From Chitinophagales bacterium (GTDB taxonomy: Bacteria; Bacteroidota; Bacteroidia; Chitinophagales; Chitinophagaceae), in NCBI GenBank assembly GCA_017303455.1, contig JAFLBM010000009.1, forward strand, positions 1 to 64,000: DNA of 64,000 nt, written 5' to 3'. Shown here in pieces: positions 44,721 through 53,408 of the stretch. Position 1 is the stretch's first letter, and each line of letters opens with the position of its first letter. The notes under the pieces were generated by a model. That model did no database searches, was not told the origin of the DNA, and saw only the letters and a list, made by a program, of their open reading frames with translations. The position numbers were made by a program, and so were the translations under genes.

Positions 44721-45011
44721 TTAACCACCAATTATTACGGTGGGACATCCTGCTACTATTTTTCCTCCATGTGCTGTGGAGTCGCCCATCCTTGCTGCTG
44801 GTTTTCCCCCGATCATCACGGTGGTGCTGCCCATAATGATTGAATCGGGCGGCCCGGTGCACACGGCTATATCACCCACGGTTGCAGCCGGCAGGCCGCC
44901 AATCAAAACAGTAACAGTACCCGGTGGTAAGACTGGTCCTCCTACATGAGGCACCGGCCCGGTTGTCATCGGGCATACATGCATATCTGTTATTCTTGCT
45001 GCCGGGTGCAT
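44721..45011 (-). CDS. PAAR-type spike tip protein
   Basis: A 96-residue PAAR-repeat protein, the metal-bound cone that sharpens the spike (Afp10/Pvc10 position). It has the repeated 'PAARxTD/GD' and 'VxIGGxPAA' turns ('HPAARITDMHVCPM', 'VLIGGLPAATVGD', 'VMIGGKPAARMGD', 'CPTVIIGG') and candidate zinc ligands His11, Cys13, His76 and Cys83 region. There is no C-terminal toxin extension. It follows the spike gene by 5 bases. Confidence 0.92.
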   Translation of the reverse strand: MHPAARITDMHVCPMTTGPVPHVGGPVLPPGTVTVLIGGLPAATVGDIAVCTGPPDSIIMGSTTVMIGGKPAARMGDSTAHGGKIVAGCPTVIIGG

Positions 45012-45016
45012 AGTGT

Positions 45017-46765
45017 TTAATTTATCTGAACTAATGATCCTTTGACTGTCATGGTTCCGGATGATTTGATCTCCGCACTTGCCGAAGCTTCCGCTTTTAA
45101 AGAAGCACTCGCTTTTATTTCCATATTCACTCCTTCGGTTTTGATATCAGTAGCAGCTTTCATTTTTATTTCCTTGCAACTTTCAATACTGATGCCATCG
45201 CTGTTCATGATGAACTTATTTCCATTCTCATCTTCCATTTTTATTAACCCTGCATCTTCATCAATAATGAATTTTTTACCAGCCGGGGTTTCCAGGCTAA
45301 ACGATTTTTTGTCGTCATCGAAAATCATTTTCATTTTACTGCGGGTGACAAAACCTTTTTTATTATTGGCATCTTCGGCAGTCAGTGGAGCCGGTTTGGC
45401 ACTGCTGTTCATCATTCCCAGCACAACAGCATCTCTCGGATCATCATTGATGAATCCTACGATCACTTCATCATCAATCTCCGGTAAGAAAAAGGAACCC
45501 CGTTCATTACCTGCATCAAGGGTGGCAATTCTTGCCCAGGTACCTTGCTCATCGCCGTTAATGATCGGCAGGAAAACCTTGATGCGGTTCTTACCATCGG
45601 GGTCACTTTCTAATTGTGTTACTTTCCCAACCTGCAAACCACTGATGGCAGGTAATAAACCCGAAGCAGGAATTGTGCTGATATCCATTTCTTTGGCAAA
45701 CCAATCAGGATTCATACCCAACTGGGCATCAGTTTGCCAATCACCGGCACCGATAGTATGCTGAACAGCACTCACAAAACATTTTCCATTGAAGCGGTCA
45801 CTGACGCCACTGAGTTCAATGATGGTTCCCGGTTTTACAGTATGTGTACCTTTAAAACGGACACGGCCTCTGACTTTGGCGATCTGGTTTTTTAGCCATA
45901 AGGCATTGCCCCAGCTTTGCAATTCTGCTTCTTCTACTGCACCGCCATGCTTTAATATGAATTCGTCCAGTCCTATCACATCAGCAAGCTGCGATGCTGT
46001 AAGGTTGCCATTCAGGCTTACTGCAGGATCAGTGGCATCAGTTTCAGTAAGGGCCTGGTCATCGGAACTCCAGGATTGTATCTTTACCGCTTTCAACTGG
46101 TGACGGGTATCGATCTCTGCATCCAGCTCGAGAATAGTGGCACCATATACAAGGGAAAGAACGGAAGCGGCTCCCAGGTCGGGCTTTTTAATGATCAGTT
46201 TTCCATCTTCCGCTATACAAAGTTTACCATTCACGTCCGCCCGGTTCACGATAAAATCCCAGTCGGTGGAATCGAATTGTATCAGTTCTTTATGAGTAAC
46301 GGTAGTGGCTTCAACATCTTTTTGCAGCCCATACGTTCCGATGATCTCTTCCATCACATCACTATCTTTTACATTATCTGTGAAATACTTGTTCTTTCTG
46401 CCTTTGGTCAGTTTAATGGTTTTATCCCGGCATTCCACCATCAGCACGGCATTATTGCTGCGTATCTTCACCGTATGCTTAATAATAATACCTTTAAAAA
46501 GAAGCTGGTTGTCGGATTGATAGCCGGCGAGTATCTCCACTTCATTTCCGGGAATAAATAAGCTGTCATTGCTGGCTTCAAATTTTTCTTCCGATGAACT
46601 GCCATCCGCAAAAACAATTTTTGCGGATGGTATCCTGTTCACTTCTTTACTTATAATGATCACTTCTGCTTTGAATTTTTGCGGAATTTCAGCGCCATTC
46701 ACTTTAATGACATGGGTGACTACTGTTGAAGGTCTGCTGGTTTCTATGGTTCTTTGATCGGGCAT
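45017..46765 (-). CDS. VgrG/gpD-like spike protein
   Basis: A 582-residue central spike protein (Afp8/Pvc8 position), combining a gp27-like hub in the N-terminal two thirds with a gp5-like OB fold and a C-terminal beta-helix. The OB region is clear: 'VTQLESDPDGKNRIKVFLP', 'WARIATLDAGNERGSFFLPE', 'DEVIVGFINDDPRDAVVLG'. The end has short repeats ('EIKASASLKAEASASAEIKSSG'), the triple-stranded needle. It carries no toxin extension. Gaps of 3 and 5 bases separate it from the LysM and PAAR genes. Confidence 0.9.
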   Translation of the reverse strand: MPDQRTIETSRPSTVVTHVIKVNGAEIPQKFKAEVIIISKEVNRIPSAKIVFADGSSSEEKFEASNDSLFIPGNEVEILAGYQSDNQLLFKGIIIKHTVKIRSNNAVLMVECRDKTIKLTKGRKNKYFTDNVKDSDVMEEIIGTYGLQKDVEATTVTHKELIQFDSTDWDFIVNRADVNGKLCIAEDGKLIIKKPDLGAASVLSLVYGATILELDAEIDTRHQLKAVKIQSWSSDDQALTETDATDPAVSLNGNLTASQLADVIGLDEFILKHGGAVEEAELQSWGNALWLKNQIAKVRGRVRFKGTHTVKPGTIIELSGVSDRFNGKCFVSAVQHTIGAGDWQTDAQLGMNPDWFAKEMDISTIPASGLLPAISGLQVGKVTQLESDPDGKNRIKVFLPIINGDEQGTWARIATLDAGNERGSFFLPEIDDEVIVGFINDDPRDAVVLGMMNSSAKPAPLTAEDANNKKGFVTRSKMKMIFDDDKKSFSLETPAGKKFIIDEDAGLIKMEDENGNKFIMNSDGISIESCKEIKMKAATDIKTEGVNMEIKASASLKAEASASAEIKSSGTMTVKGSLVQIN

Positions 46766-46768
46766 AGT

Positions 46769-47440
46769 TTATTTTTCCAGGGGCGGGAACATGATACGTT
46801 CTCCTTTTCTGAGGTTACGGAAATCATTCAGTCCATTTACAGCGGCCACGGCGATATAATATTTGGGATCCCCATACACCTGGTAACAAAGCAGTGGCAG
46901 GGTATCACCTTCTTTTACTATTCTTATATGTGTGAGGTCGGGTGACTGTGAATTTTCTTTAGCCAATCGCTTGGCATCTTCAATGGAGCCGGTGAACGTC
47001 ACTTTTGCAACTGCCCTTAAGGGTAATCCGCCTCCGTCAAAGAGTTTATAGGAGATATCCATCGTTTCCAGGCAGCCGTCAAATTTCAAAGTACCCCAGT
47101 ACAGACCTACAAATCTTGGCCGGTGTTTGTCTCCTTTATATTCTACGGTCAGTTCTTTTAACTTATTAATGTCTTCATCCACTCCAAGATCACCGGGTGC
47201 CAGGTCGTTCACCACACCCGTTCTGTCAAATAATAATTCAAATTCAATTTTATCAGGCTCTATTTTGGTAAACTTGGGTTGTTTACCGGAAGTGCCCTGC
47301 GGTTGTTTATCCGAATACTTGATCTCAACTTTTTTATTGTAGGTCTCCGGGTTCACCATAACATCCCAGGGATCGCCAATCGGTTTTTTTGTCTTGGGAT
47401 CATCATAAGAAACAATTTTCAGTTTAGTAACATTGCTCAT
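46769..47440 (-). CDS. LysM-domain hub/adaptor protein
   Basis: A 223-residue protein (Afp7/Pvc7 position) with an N-terminal tail-hub part and a C-terminal LysM-like domain ('HIRIVKEGDTLPLLCYQVYG', 'GLNDFRNLRKGERIMFPP'). In phage tails the gp53-type LysM protein joins wedges to hub. The N-terminal segment 'DPWDVMVNPETYNKKVEIKY' is typical of CIS members. Its ATG overlaps the stop of the small upstream ORF by one base (TGATG). Confidence 0.88.
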   Translation of the reverse strand: MSNVTKLKIVSYDDPKTKKPIGDPWDVMVNPETYNKKVEIKYSDKQPQGTSGKQPKFTKIEPDKIEFELLFDRTGVVNDLAPGDLGVDEDINKLKELTVEYKGDKHRPRFVGLYWGTLKFDGCLETMDISYKLFDGGGLPLRAVAKVTFTGSIEDAKRLAKENSQSPDLTHIRIVKEGDTLPLLCYQVYGDPKYYIAVAAVNGLNDFRNLRKGERIMFPPLEK

Positions 47441-47619
47441 CAGCGTTCCTGTTTATTCTTTAATAACTCCATTACCTGCTCCACGCATTCAGCCATCAGT
47501 TCCTGTTTATCGGGTGTGGCCTGTGCATTACCACTCCCTTCCTGGGGTGGGGTGTTTTGTTCCTGCTGGCCCTGGTTCACATTGATGCGGATGTTCAGTT
47601 CTTTGATTTCGATCGGCAT
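47440..47619 (-). CDS. Small DUF5908-like CIS protein, 59 residues
   Basis: A short ORF below usual size cut-offs, encoding 59 residues that begin 'MPIEIKELNIRINV' and end with 'MELLKNKQER', with a polar Gln/Pro-rich middle. The opening matches the DUF5908 proteins found between tube and LysM genes in CIS loci. Its ATG overlaps the tube stop by one base (TAATG) and its stop overlaps the LysM start by one base (TGATG), so it is certainly translated in the operon chain. Function unknown. Confidence 0.85.
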   Translation of the reverse strand: MPIEIKELNIRINVNQGQQEQNTPPQEGSGNAQATPDKQELMAECVEQVMELLKNKQER

Positions 47620-48107
47620 TATTTTTCTTTTACGGTGAAATACCAGTATTGTAATTCGATGGTCTCTACTGCAATAGCACTTTGTTCAGCGTTCAGATCA
47701 GCAATACTCCATTTCTTTGGCCAGGCATGAACAATATTCCAGGTCATGATCTCTTCGTGGTTTTCATTGAGCATGGAGACCGTCAGATTCTTTGGAGTGA
47801 TCAGCCGTTTCGAAGGATCTGCTGAAACCAGGTTACTGACAGCATTGATATTATCCAGGCACCATTTGCGCAGTGATTTACTGCTGATCAATCCTCTTTT
47901 CAATACCAGTTGCGGATACTTGATGCGAAGGGGTAATACATGTTCAAAACGGTTTTCACCTCCTTCTTTCCGGGTTTCTGTTTCCAGTTCAGCAGTCAAT
48001 CCCGATACACTCTGGAAACGACTGTCGCCATCATCATCAGGGATGTCGTCTATCTTTACCTTGAAATGAAAGGCAACTGCCGGGTAATATTTTTTTTCAT
48101 CTGCCAT
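47619..48107 (-). CDS. Tail-tube protein, Afp5-like (gp19 family)
   Basis: A 162-residue tube-family protein ('FHFKVKIDDI', 'SVSGLTAELETETRKEGG', 'LVLKRGL', 'LTVSMLNENHEEIMTWNIVHAWP'). It differs from the main tube protein (48124-48555) by a longer 'PDDDGDS' loop and C-terminus and by its place next to the hub genes, which fits a tube-initiator ring at the hub. The ATG at 48107 is chosen over a TTG one codon earlier. Confidence 0.88.
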   Translation of the reverse strand: MADEKKYYPAVAFHFKVKIDDIPDDDGDSRFQSVSGLTAELETETRKEGGENRFEHVLPLRIKYPQLVLKRGLISSKSLRKWCLDNINAVSNLVSADPSKRLITPKNLTVSMLNENHEEIMTWNIVHAWPKKWSIADLNAEQSAIAVETIELQYWYFTVKEK

Positions 48108-48123
48108 CAAGAAAGAGTATTGA

Positions 48124-48555
48124 TCAGTTATTCTCTATCACTAACCCTTCATGGGCCACTTCGATGGATTCAATTGCTGCTTCATTAGCATCTGATTTCA
48201 GGTCCGGCGATTGTATCTTGACCGGCCAGGCTGATTTTATTTTCCAAACCACCACCGGCTCATGGTTTTCATTCAGCAGGCTGATGGTAATATCGCGGCG
48301 TTCAATGGTGTTTAGCTTAACAGTATTATACCATTTATAATAATCGTTATCACCTGCAAAGGTTCCCCGTTTCATGGTGAGGTTACCGAATTTGTGCAGA
48401 CCGGGCATTTTGATCTTATTGTATTCGGGGCTGCTGCCTTCCCGGTATTCGATCACTTCGGTTTCAAGGGTGAGACCGGTAATTTCCGTAAAGCCGATCC
48501 TTGCACCGGCCCATTCTACCTGGAAGTGAAACTTTGGTAATGGATAGTTTGCCAT
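48124..48555 (-). CDS. Main tail-tube protein (gp19 family, Afp1-like)
   Basis: A 143-residue tube protein, full length for the family, with 'PKFHFQVEWAGARIGFTEITGLTLETE', 'GNLTMKRGTF' and 'ITISLLNENHEPVVVWKIKSAWPVK'. It should stack in hexameric rings to form the inner tube through which cargo is delivered. It lies 36 bases after the second sheath gene, the largest gap inside the structural block, where a translation or transcription signal might raise its dose; no clear hairpin is seen there. Confidence 0.92.
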   Translation of the reverse strand: MANYPLPKFHFQVEWAGARIGFTEITGLTLETEVIEYREGSSPEYNKIKMPGLHKFGNLTMKRGTFAGDNDYYKWYNTVKLNTIERRDITISLLNENHEPVVVWKIKSAWPVKIQSPDLKSDANEAAIESIEVAHEGLVIENN

Positions 48556-48591
48556 AATTGTGTTTTTAAAAGAAATAAAATTGATTCTGAA

Positions 48592-50631
48592 TTATTTTTC
48601 CATCATCTTATGCGAAAAGCGGAGTATGATAAACTCAGCGGGTCTCACAACAGCCATTCCTATTTCAATGATCATCCTTCCGTTCAGGATATCATCTGCT
48701 GTCATTGTTTCGCCAAGACCCACATGAACGAAAAAAGCATCCTCCGGTTTTGCTCCCTGTAAGGCCCCGGCTCTCCATTGCAGTGTCAGGAAATTTTCAA
48801 TCATCACTTTCACTTTGATCCAGGTATTGGCATCGTTGTTTTCAAATACAAAAGGTTCGGTGGCTTTTTTCACGGATTCTTCCACCATCACAAAGAACCT
48901 GCGGACGGGTATATAGCGCCACTCATTATCATTACCGGCTAAAGTCCGGGCTCCCCATACCAATGTTCCTTTACCGGTAAAGGAACGGATCGCATTCACT
49001 GATTTGCCGGTAAAATGTACATTCAGCTGTTCCTGTTCTTTGTTGTCAATTTTTACAGCAGGGCCAATAATGCTCGTGATACTAACATTAGCAGGTGCCT
49101 TCCACACACCTCGTGTATTATCGACCATCGTATAAATGCCGGCAATAGTTCCAGAAGGAGGAATCGTTCTTACTTTTTCTTTTAGTTTATCAGCAAGACC
49201 CTTGAGGAAGCTGTGTTGTGTGAATAATGTCCTCTCCGCCTGCTTTTCGGTATAGAACAGGTTTTCATAGATGCCAAGAATACTTCCGGTGATCTTTCTC
49301 TTGAGGTCTTTGAGAATAACAAGAGTACCAGCCTTGGTATCAATATATTTCGTAGTATCCATGGAAGGATCTAATTCAGTAAGGTCAAGATCTGCAAGGG
49401 CTACTCCGCCGGTCCAGTCAGTCAGCACATCTTTATAAACCGTAGTGGTAAGACTGTTAGCCGTGCGACCGGTATTATCCAAAGTTTCCGGGTCTTTCTC
49501 AATCGCGATAAGCAGTTGGATAGTTTTGATGAAACTGAGATCATTTTTATATGCATCAACCAACTCTTTTTTTACATTATCAGGAATTGCGGCAAAATCC
49601 GCCGCTACTTTTGGAAAAGCAGCCACCAGGGCTGCCAACTGATCCAGGTATGCCTTTAATGTGTCTTTATGATTAGTAGCATCACTCTCCTGTATCGCTG
49701 CTTCCAGAACCTGTAATTCGGTTTTCAGGAACTCAACACCCTTTTTGGTAAAGGCTTTTCTTTTATCTGCATCCGTATACAGTTTATTGATAAAGGCATC
49801 GGTCAGGGCGGCTTTATTTTCATACGCAGTGAGCAATAGTTTTTCATTATCATCTTTGCTGTAATCATCCCGGAGGTTGTTGAAAGTAAGTGCAGGAGAA
49901 TTAGCCGGTGTTTCTTTTGCAATGAATAATTGACGGAAACTGAAATCAATTTCATAATTGGTTACCACCCAGGGGTAGTAAGCAGCACCATAACTGAGTG
50001 CATTTACGCCTGCATTGTCCCTGAAATTCTGAACCGGGTCAAGAGTGACTGATATGGGTTTATTCCCTTCCACCAGATCCAGGATCGTAAACCGGTCCTG
50101 CATATCAGCACAAAGAGCCATGGCTTGTTTCTGAAGATCGGCTACAGCAGCATAATCTGGTAAATTTCCTCCATCTAACAAGGCCACGGCATCAGGAAAG
50201 GCGATAAGGGTTGGTTCGTCATATTTTTTTAATTCTGCTATCCCTTCTGCAAATAGTGACGCCTTGAACTCATCTGTAAAAAGGCCAACAGAAACAATAT
50301 AACATTCGCCCCCGCCATTGTCATAGAATTGCCGCAAAGCGTTGTAGAGATAGAACTGCTTATCAGGTGTTATCGAAGCGGTCTCTTTGGAATCCTTCAG
50401 CAGTATTTTATATTGAAGAGGGTCGTATGCTTTTCCAAAAAGAGTACTGAATTCAAGCAGGGAATTGACCTTAGTTGGTTTTTTGGCCAGGCTGTTGCCG
50501 TCAGGATCTTTGGCAAACTGGGTATAACCGACAAAAGCAGGGATAGCCGTTGGCACCTGTGCCACCGATGGAGGAAAGAGAGGAACTTCTTCCACGTATA
50601 CACCAGGGGTTTTAATATTTGATAATACCAT
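48592..50631 (-). CDS. Tail sheath protein, long form
   Basis: A 679-residue contractile sheath protein. The N-terminus 'KTPGVYVEEVPLFPPSVAQVPTAIPAFVGYT' and the C-terminus 'RPAEFIILRFSHKMMEK' are almost the same as in the other sheath (50647-52131). Between about residues 230 and 490 it has a helix-rich insertion absent from the shorter sheath, which would protrude from the outer surface. CIS often carry two or three sheath paralogues, one for the bulk and one for the ends. The gene lies 15 bases after the short sheath. Confidence 0.92.
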   Translation of the reverse strand: MVLSNIKTPGVYVEEVPLFPPSVAQVPTAIPAFVGYTQFAKDPDGNSLAKKPTKVNSLLEFSTLFGKAYDPLQYKILLKDSKETASITPDKQFYLYNALRQFYDNGGGECYIVSVGLFTDEFKASLFAEGIAELKKYDEPTLIAFPDAVALLDGGNLPDYAAVADLQKQAMALCADMQDRFTILDLVEGNKPISVTLDPVQNFRDNAGVNALSYGAAYYPWVVTNYEIDFSFRQLFIAKETPANSPALTFNNLRDDYSKDDNEKLLLTAYENKAALTDAFINKLYTDADKRKAFTKKGVEFLKTELQVLEAAIQESDATNHKDTLKAYLDQLAALVAAFPKVAADFAAIPDNVKKELVDAYKNDLSFIKTIQLLIAIEKDPETLDNTGRTANSLTTTVYKDVLTDWTGGVALADLDLTELDPSMDTTKYIDTKAGTLVILKDLKRKITGSILGIYENLFYTEKQAERTLFTQHSFLKGLADKLKEKVRTIPPSGTIAGIYTMVDNTRGVWKAPANVSITSIIGPAVKIDNKEQEQLNVHFTGKSVNAIRSFTGKGTLVWGARTLAGNDNEWRYIPVRRFFVMVEESVKKATEPFVFENNDANTWIKVKVMIENFLTLQWRAGALQGAKPEDAFFVHVGLGETMTADDILNGRMIIEIGMAVVRPAEFIILRFSHKMMEK

Positions 50632-50646
50632 GTTGCAGGATTTATT

Positions 50647-52131
50647 TTATGATTCAATCATTTTGTGGGAGAAGCGGAGAATAATAAACTCAGCAGGACG
50701 GACAACAGCAAGGCCAATCTCAATGATCATTCTTCCTTCAAAAATGTCCAGTGCTGTCATTGTTTCGCCAAGCCCTACATGTACAAAAAAACCTTCTTCC
50801 GGTTTTGCACCCATTAAGGCACCGGCTCTCCATTGTAAAGTGAGGAATGCTTCGATCATGCCTTTTACTTTTACCCAGGTATTGGCATCATTGGGTTCAA
50901 ACACGAAGGGCTCTGATGCTTTCTTAACAGATTCTTCCACCATATTATAAAAACGGCGTACAGAAATGTATCTCCATTCATTGTCATTGCCGGCTAATGT
51001 CCGGGCTCCCCATACTAATGTGCCTTTGCCGGAGAATTGCCGGATCGCATTCACTGATTTACCGGTGGTGGATACATTCATTTCACGCTGGTCTTCATCA
51101 TCAATTTTCACCATTGGTTCTTTTACCAGGTTGAGGCTGACATTGCCAGGAGCTTTCCAAACTCCTCTTGTGTTGTCCACCATGGCATAAATACCGGCAA
51201 TAGCTGAAGAAGGCGGAAGTATGAGTTTGAATTTCTCAATCTCTTTTTTTATCAATGCGTAGATAACACTGTTTTTGTGATAGAGTGATTTCGCCGATTC
51301 AGCCGGGGTGACTTGCGTGGCTGGCGGCACAGGAAATTTCTTTAGTGCCGTTGCAGTTTCGAAATCAGTATCTGCAATTCCTGTTCCCTGCAGCACAGAT
51401 GTATCGGATTCGTCAATGAAGTAGTCAAGATTTGTTTTTAACCAGGGGAAATAGGAGGCACCATAGCTGAGAAAATTATTTCCGATCCCATTTCTGAATT
51501 TTTCACCTATGTCTGCATGGCTGAAGGGCTTGGACAGATCACTGAAATCATTGATATAGGTATCCATCACCACCACCCGGTCTTTTAATTCGGCGGCTTG
51601 GGCCAATGCTAATTGGTACAAGCCATGAAAACCCGTGTCATTGAGGGCAACAGAGTCTGTAAAGATGATCATCGTGGGTTCATCTTCTTTTTTTACCGCA
51701 TCAAGTGCTGCTTGTAATTCCAGTTGGGTGGCACCTCCATTGGCTTTGTATTTACCGGCGGAAACAATATAACAGGGGCCGCCTCCATTGGCAAAAAAGA
51801 GTTGCAGGCTGTAATAAAGAGAATAGAGTAGTTTATCAAATGGATTCTCCAGGTCTGCATCCAGTTTGTACTCGCCATTCTCTTTTTTTATTTTAATGCC
51901 ATTGGAACCGGTGGTCTTAAATTTTGTCGGTTTGGGAAAACCAAATATCTCTACGTATTCGGCCAATGACTTGATACGTTTGGGCCGGGCCACTAAAGTG
52001 GAACCATTGTACATATCATTCTCTGTATATCCGATAAAGGCAGGTATTGCTGTTTCCACCTGCGCTACTGAAGGCGGAAGTTTTGATATTTCTTCTATAT
52101 AAACACCGGGGGTTTTGTAAGGCGCAGCCAT
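50647..52131 (-). CDS. Tail sheath protein, short form
   Basis: A 494-residue sheath protein with the standard opening 'KTPGVYIEEISKLPPSVAQVETAIPAFIGYT', the core 'AGIYAMVDNTRGVWKAPGNVSL', 'VNAIRQFSGKGTLVWGARTL', and the end 'RPAEFIILRFSHKMIES'. It should form most of the contractile outer layer. It lies 18 bases after the unrecognised 416-residue protein. The shared ends with the long sheath point to an old duplication, followed by a large insertion in one copy. Confidence 0.93.
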   Translation of the reverse strand: MAAPYKTPGVYIEEISKLPPSVAQVETAIPAFIGYTENDMYNGSTLVARPKRIKSLAEYVEIFGFPKPTKFKTTGSNGIKIKKENGEYKLDADLENPFDKLLYSLYYSLQLFFANGGGPCYIVSAGKYKANGGATQLELQAALDAVKKEDEPTMIIFTDSVALNDTGFHGLYQLALAQAAELKDRVVVMDTYINDFSDLSKPFSHADIGEKFRNGIGNNFLSYGASYFPWLKTNLDYFIDESDTSVLQGTGIADTDFETATALKKFPVPPATQVTPAESAKSLYHKNSVIYALIKKEIEKFKLILPPSSAIAGIYAMVDNTRGVWKAPGNVSLNLVKEPMVKIDDEDQREMNVSTTGKSVNAIRQFSGKGTLVWGARTLAGNDNEWRYISVRRFYNMVEESVKKASEPFVFEPNDANTWVKVKGMIEAFLTLQWRAGALMGAKPEEGFFVHVGLGETMTALDIFEGRMIIEIGLAVVRPAEFIILRFSHKMIES

Positions 52132-52149
52132 GGCGATGAAGTTTTATTG

Positions 52150-53400
52150 TTAATGGATAAAAATTTCAGATATAGTGTTATAAACTGTTGCAGTACCGGG
52201 GGGATGTGTTGTTTTTACCATTTGTACAGATGGGTTGGGCAGGTCATCAACATCGTTATTATTTTTATCTTTTACCACGGCATTGATATATCCCAGCCGG
52301 GTAAGGGGATGCGGGCCTGTTACTGAGGTATCGGTAAACTTATCTCCTCTGTATTGCCAGACGGTCATCCTGTTCATAAAGCGTATCTCATAGACCGGGT
52401 CTTTCAATACACCGGTATTATCGGTCATATCATATAGAGCCGAATCGCTTTTTAAAAAAAGATCAATGATCATATCTGCTGATGCGGCCTGTTCCGTACG
52501 GAAAAAGCGGAATTCTTTTTTATAATTAATGGCAGCGTCCTCAAATTTTGCAGTGTAAAGCCCTTCAGGCAATAAATGAATAGCTGCCAGAACTACTATT
52601 TTTTCAGGGTCATTTCCTTTTTTATCTTTTATGAATTCAGTCTTTACGGGCATTTCTTCTGCGGCTGCATTAGTAATTGTGACTGTTATGTTCGCCTGTT
52701 CTTTACCTGAATTAAAACGGAGCAGGTCAGTGAATACCGGCACCAGGTCACTGATGCCGGTATAGTGTAGGGGCTGACCATTTACCAGGGTGTCATTTGT
52801 CCAGTCAGCATGGGGTGGGGCATTGTTGGTGATCTTTTTGGCAATAAAAAGCCGGGTGGCAGTATTGTCATTATCAGCAATAATATCACCTGCTGAAGCA
52901 GTTTGACCATTTTGGAAAGTAGCTGCAATTTTGCTGAGGTAGGGGTATTTTTTGGGCGAACCGCCGGTAAGATTCTGACAATAGAAAATTGTATTGACCG
53001 GGCTGATATGTCCGGTAAGATCGCTGATCTGCCTTTGCATCGGCAGAGCCGTATAATTAATAAAAAAAGTATCTGTGAAATAAACTAAAAAACTGAAACG
53101 GCTTGTATCCTCTGGTTTGAAAACAGGTTTGTATTTATCCGGAGCAGTTTTTTCTGCCCGCAGGCCAATAAGGAAACCTGTAGGAGTGAGTTTGAAAATA
53201 CACCTGTATTGTTTTAATATTCTTTTGCAGGCTTCCGTAGGTTCTATGTGCAAAAAATTACGGATATCATATTTCTTAAGTACTTCTTTCTTTTCTTTAT
53301 TGATATCCATGAGGTCGAAAAGCAGGGTGCCCTTATTCAGAAAATAGTGGTGAAGGATCTTCACTTCAAATAATGTTCTGTATACAAGGTTGTTGCTCAT
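52150..53400 (-). CDS. Unrecognised CIS-locus protein between cap and sheath
   Basis: A 416-residue protein without signal peptide or membrane segment. The N-terminal 80 residues have a distinctive pattern ('LFEVKILHHYFLNKGTLLFDLMDINKEKK', 'CKRILKQYRCIFKLTPTGFLIGLRAE'), and the rest looks beta-rich with alternating hydrophobic residues. It ends 'TISEIFIH'. I do not know a name for it. Position between the DUF4255 cap-type gene and the first sheath, with gaps of 8 and 18 bases, suggests a structural part at the upper end of the particle. Confidence 0.7.
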   Translation of the reverse strand: MSNNLVYRTLFEVKILHHYFLNKGTLLFDLMDINKEKKEVLKKYDIRNFLHIEPTEACKRILKQYRCIFKLTPTGFLIGLRAEKTAPDKYKPVFKPEDTSRFSFLVYFTDTFFINYTALPMQRQISDLTGHISPVNTIFYCQNLTGGSPKKYPYLSKIAATFQNGQTASAGDIIADNDNTATRLFIAKKITNNAPPHADWTNDTLVNGQPLHYTGISDLVPVFTDLLRFNSGKEQANITVTITNAAAEEMPVKTEFIKDKKGNDPEKIVVLAAIHLLPEGLYTAKFEDAAINYKKEFRFFRTEQAASADMIIDLFLKSDSALYDMTDNTGVLKDPVYEIRFMNRMTVWQYRGDKFTDTSVTGPHPLTRLGYINAVVKDKNNNDVDDLPNPSVQMVKTTHPPGTATVYNTISEIFIH

Positions 53401-53408
53401 ATAAGGGG

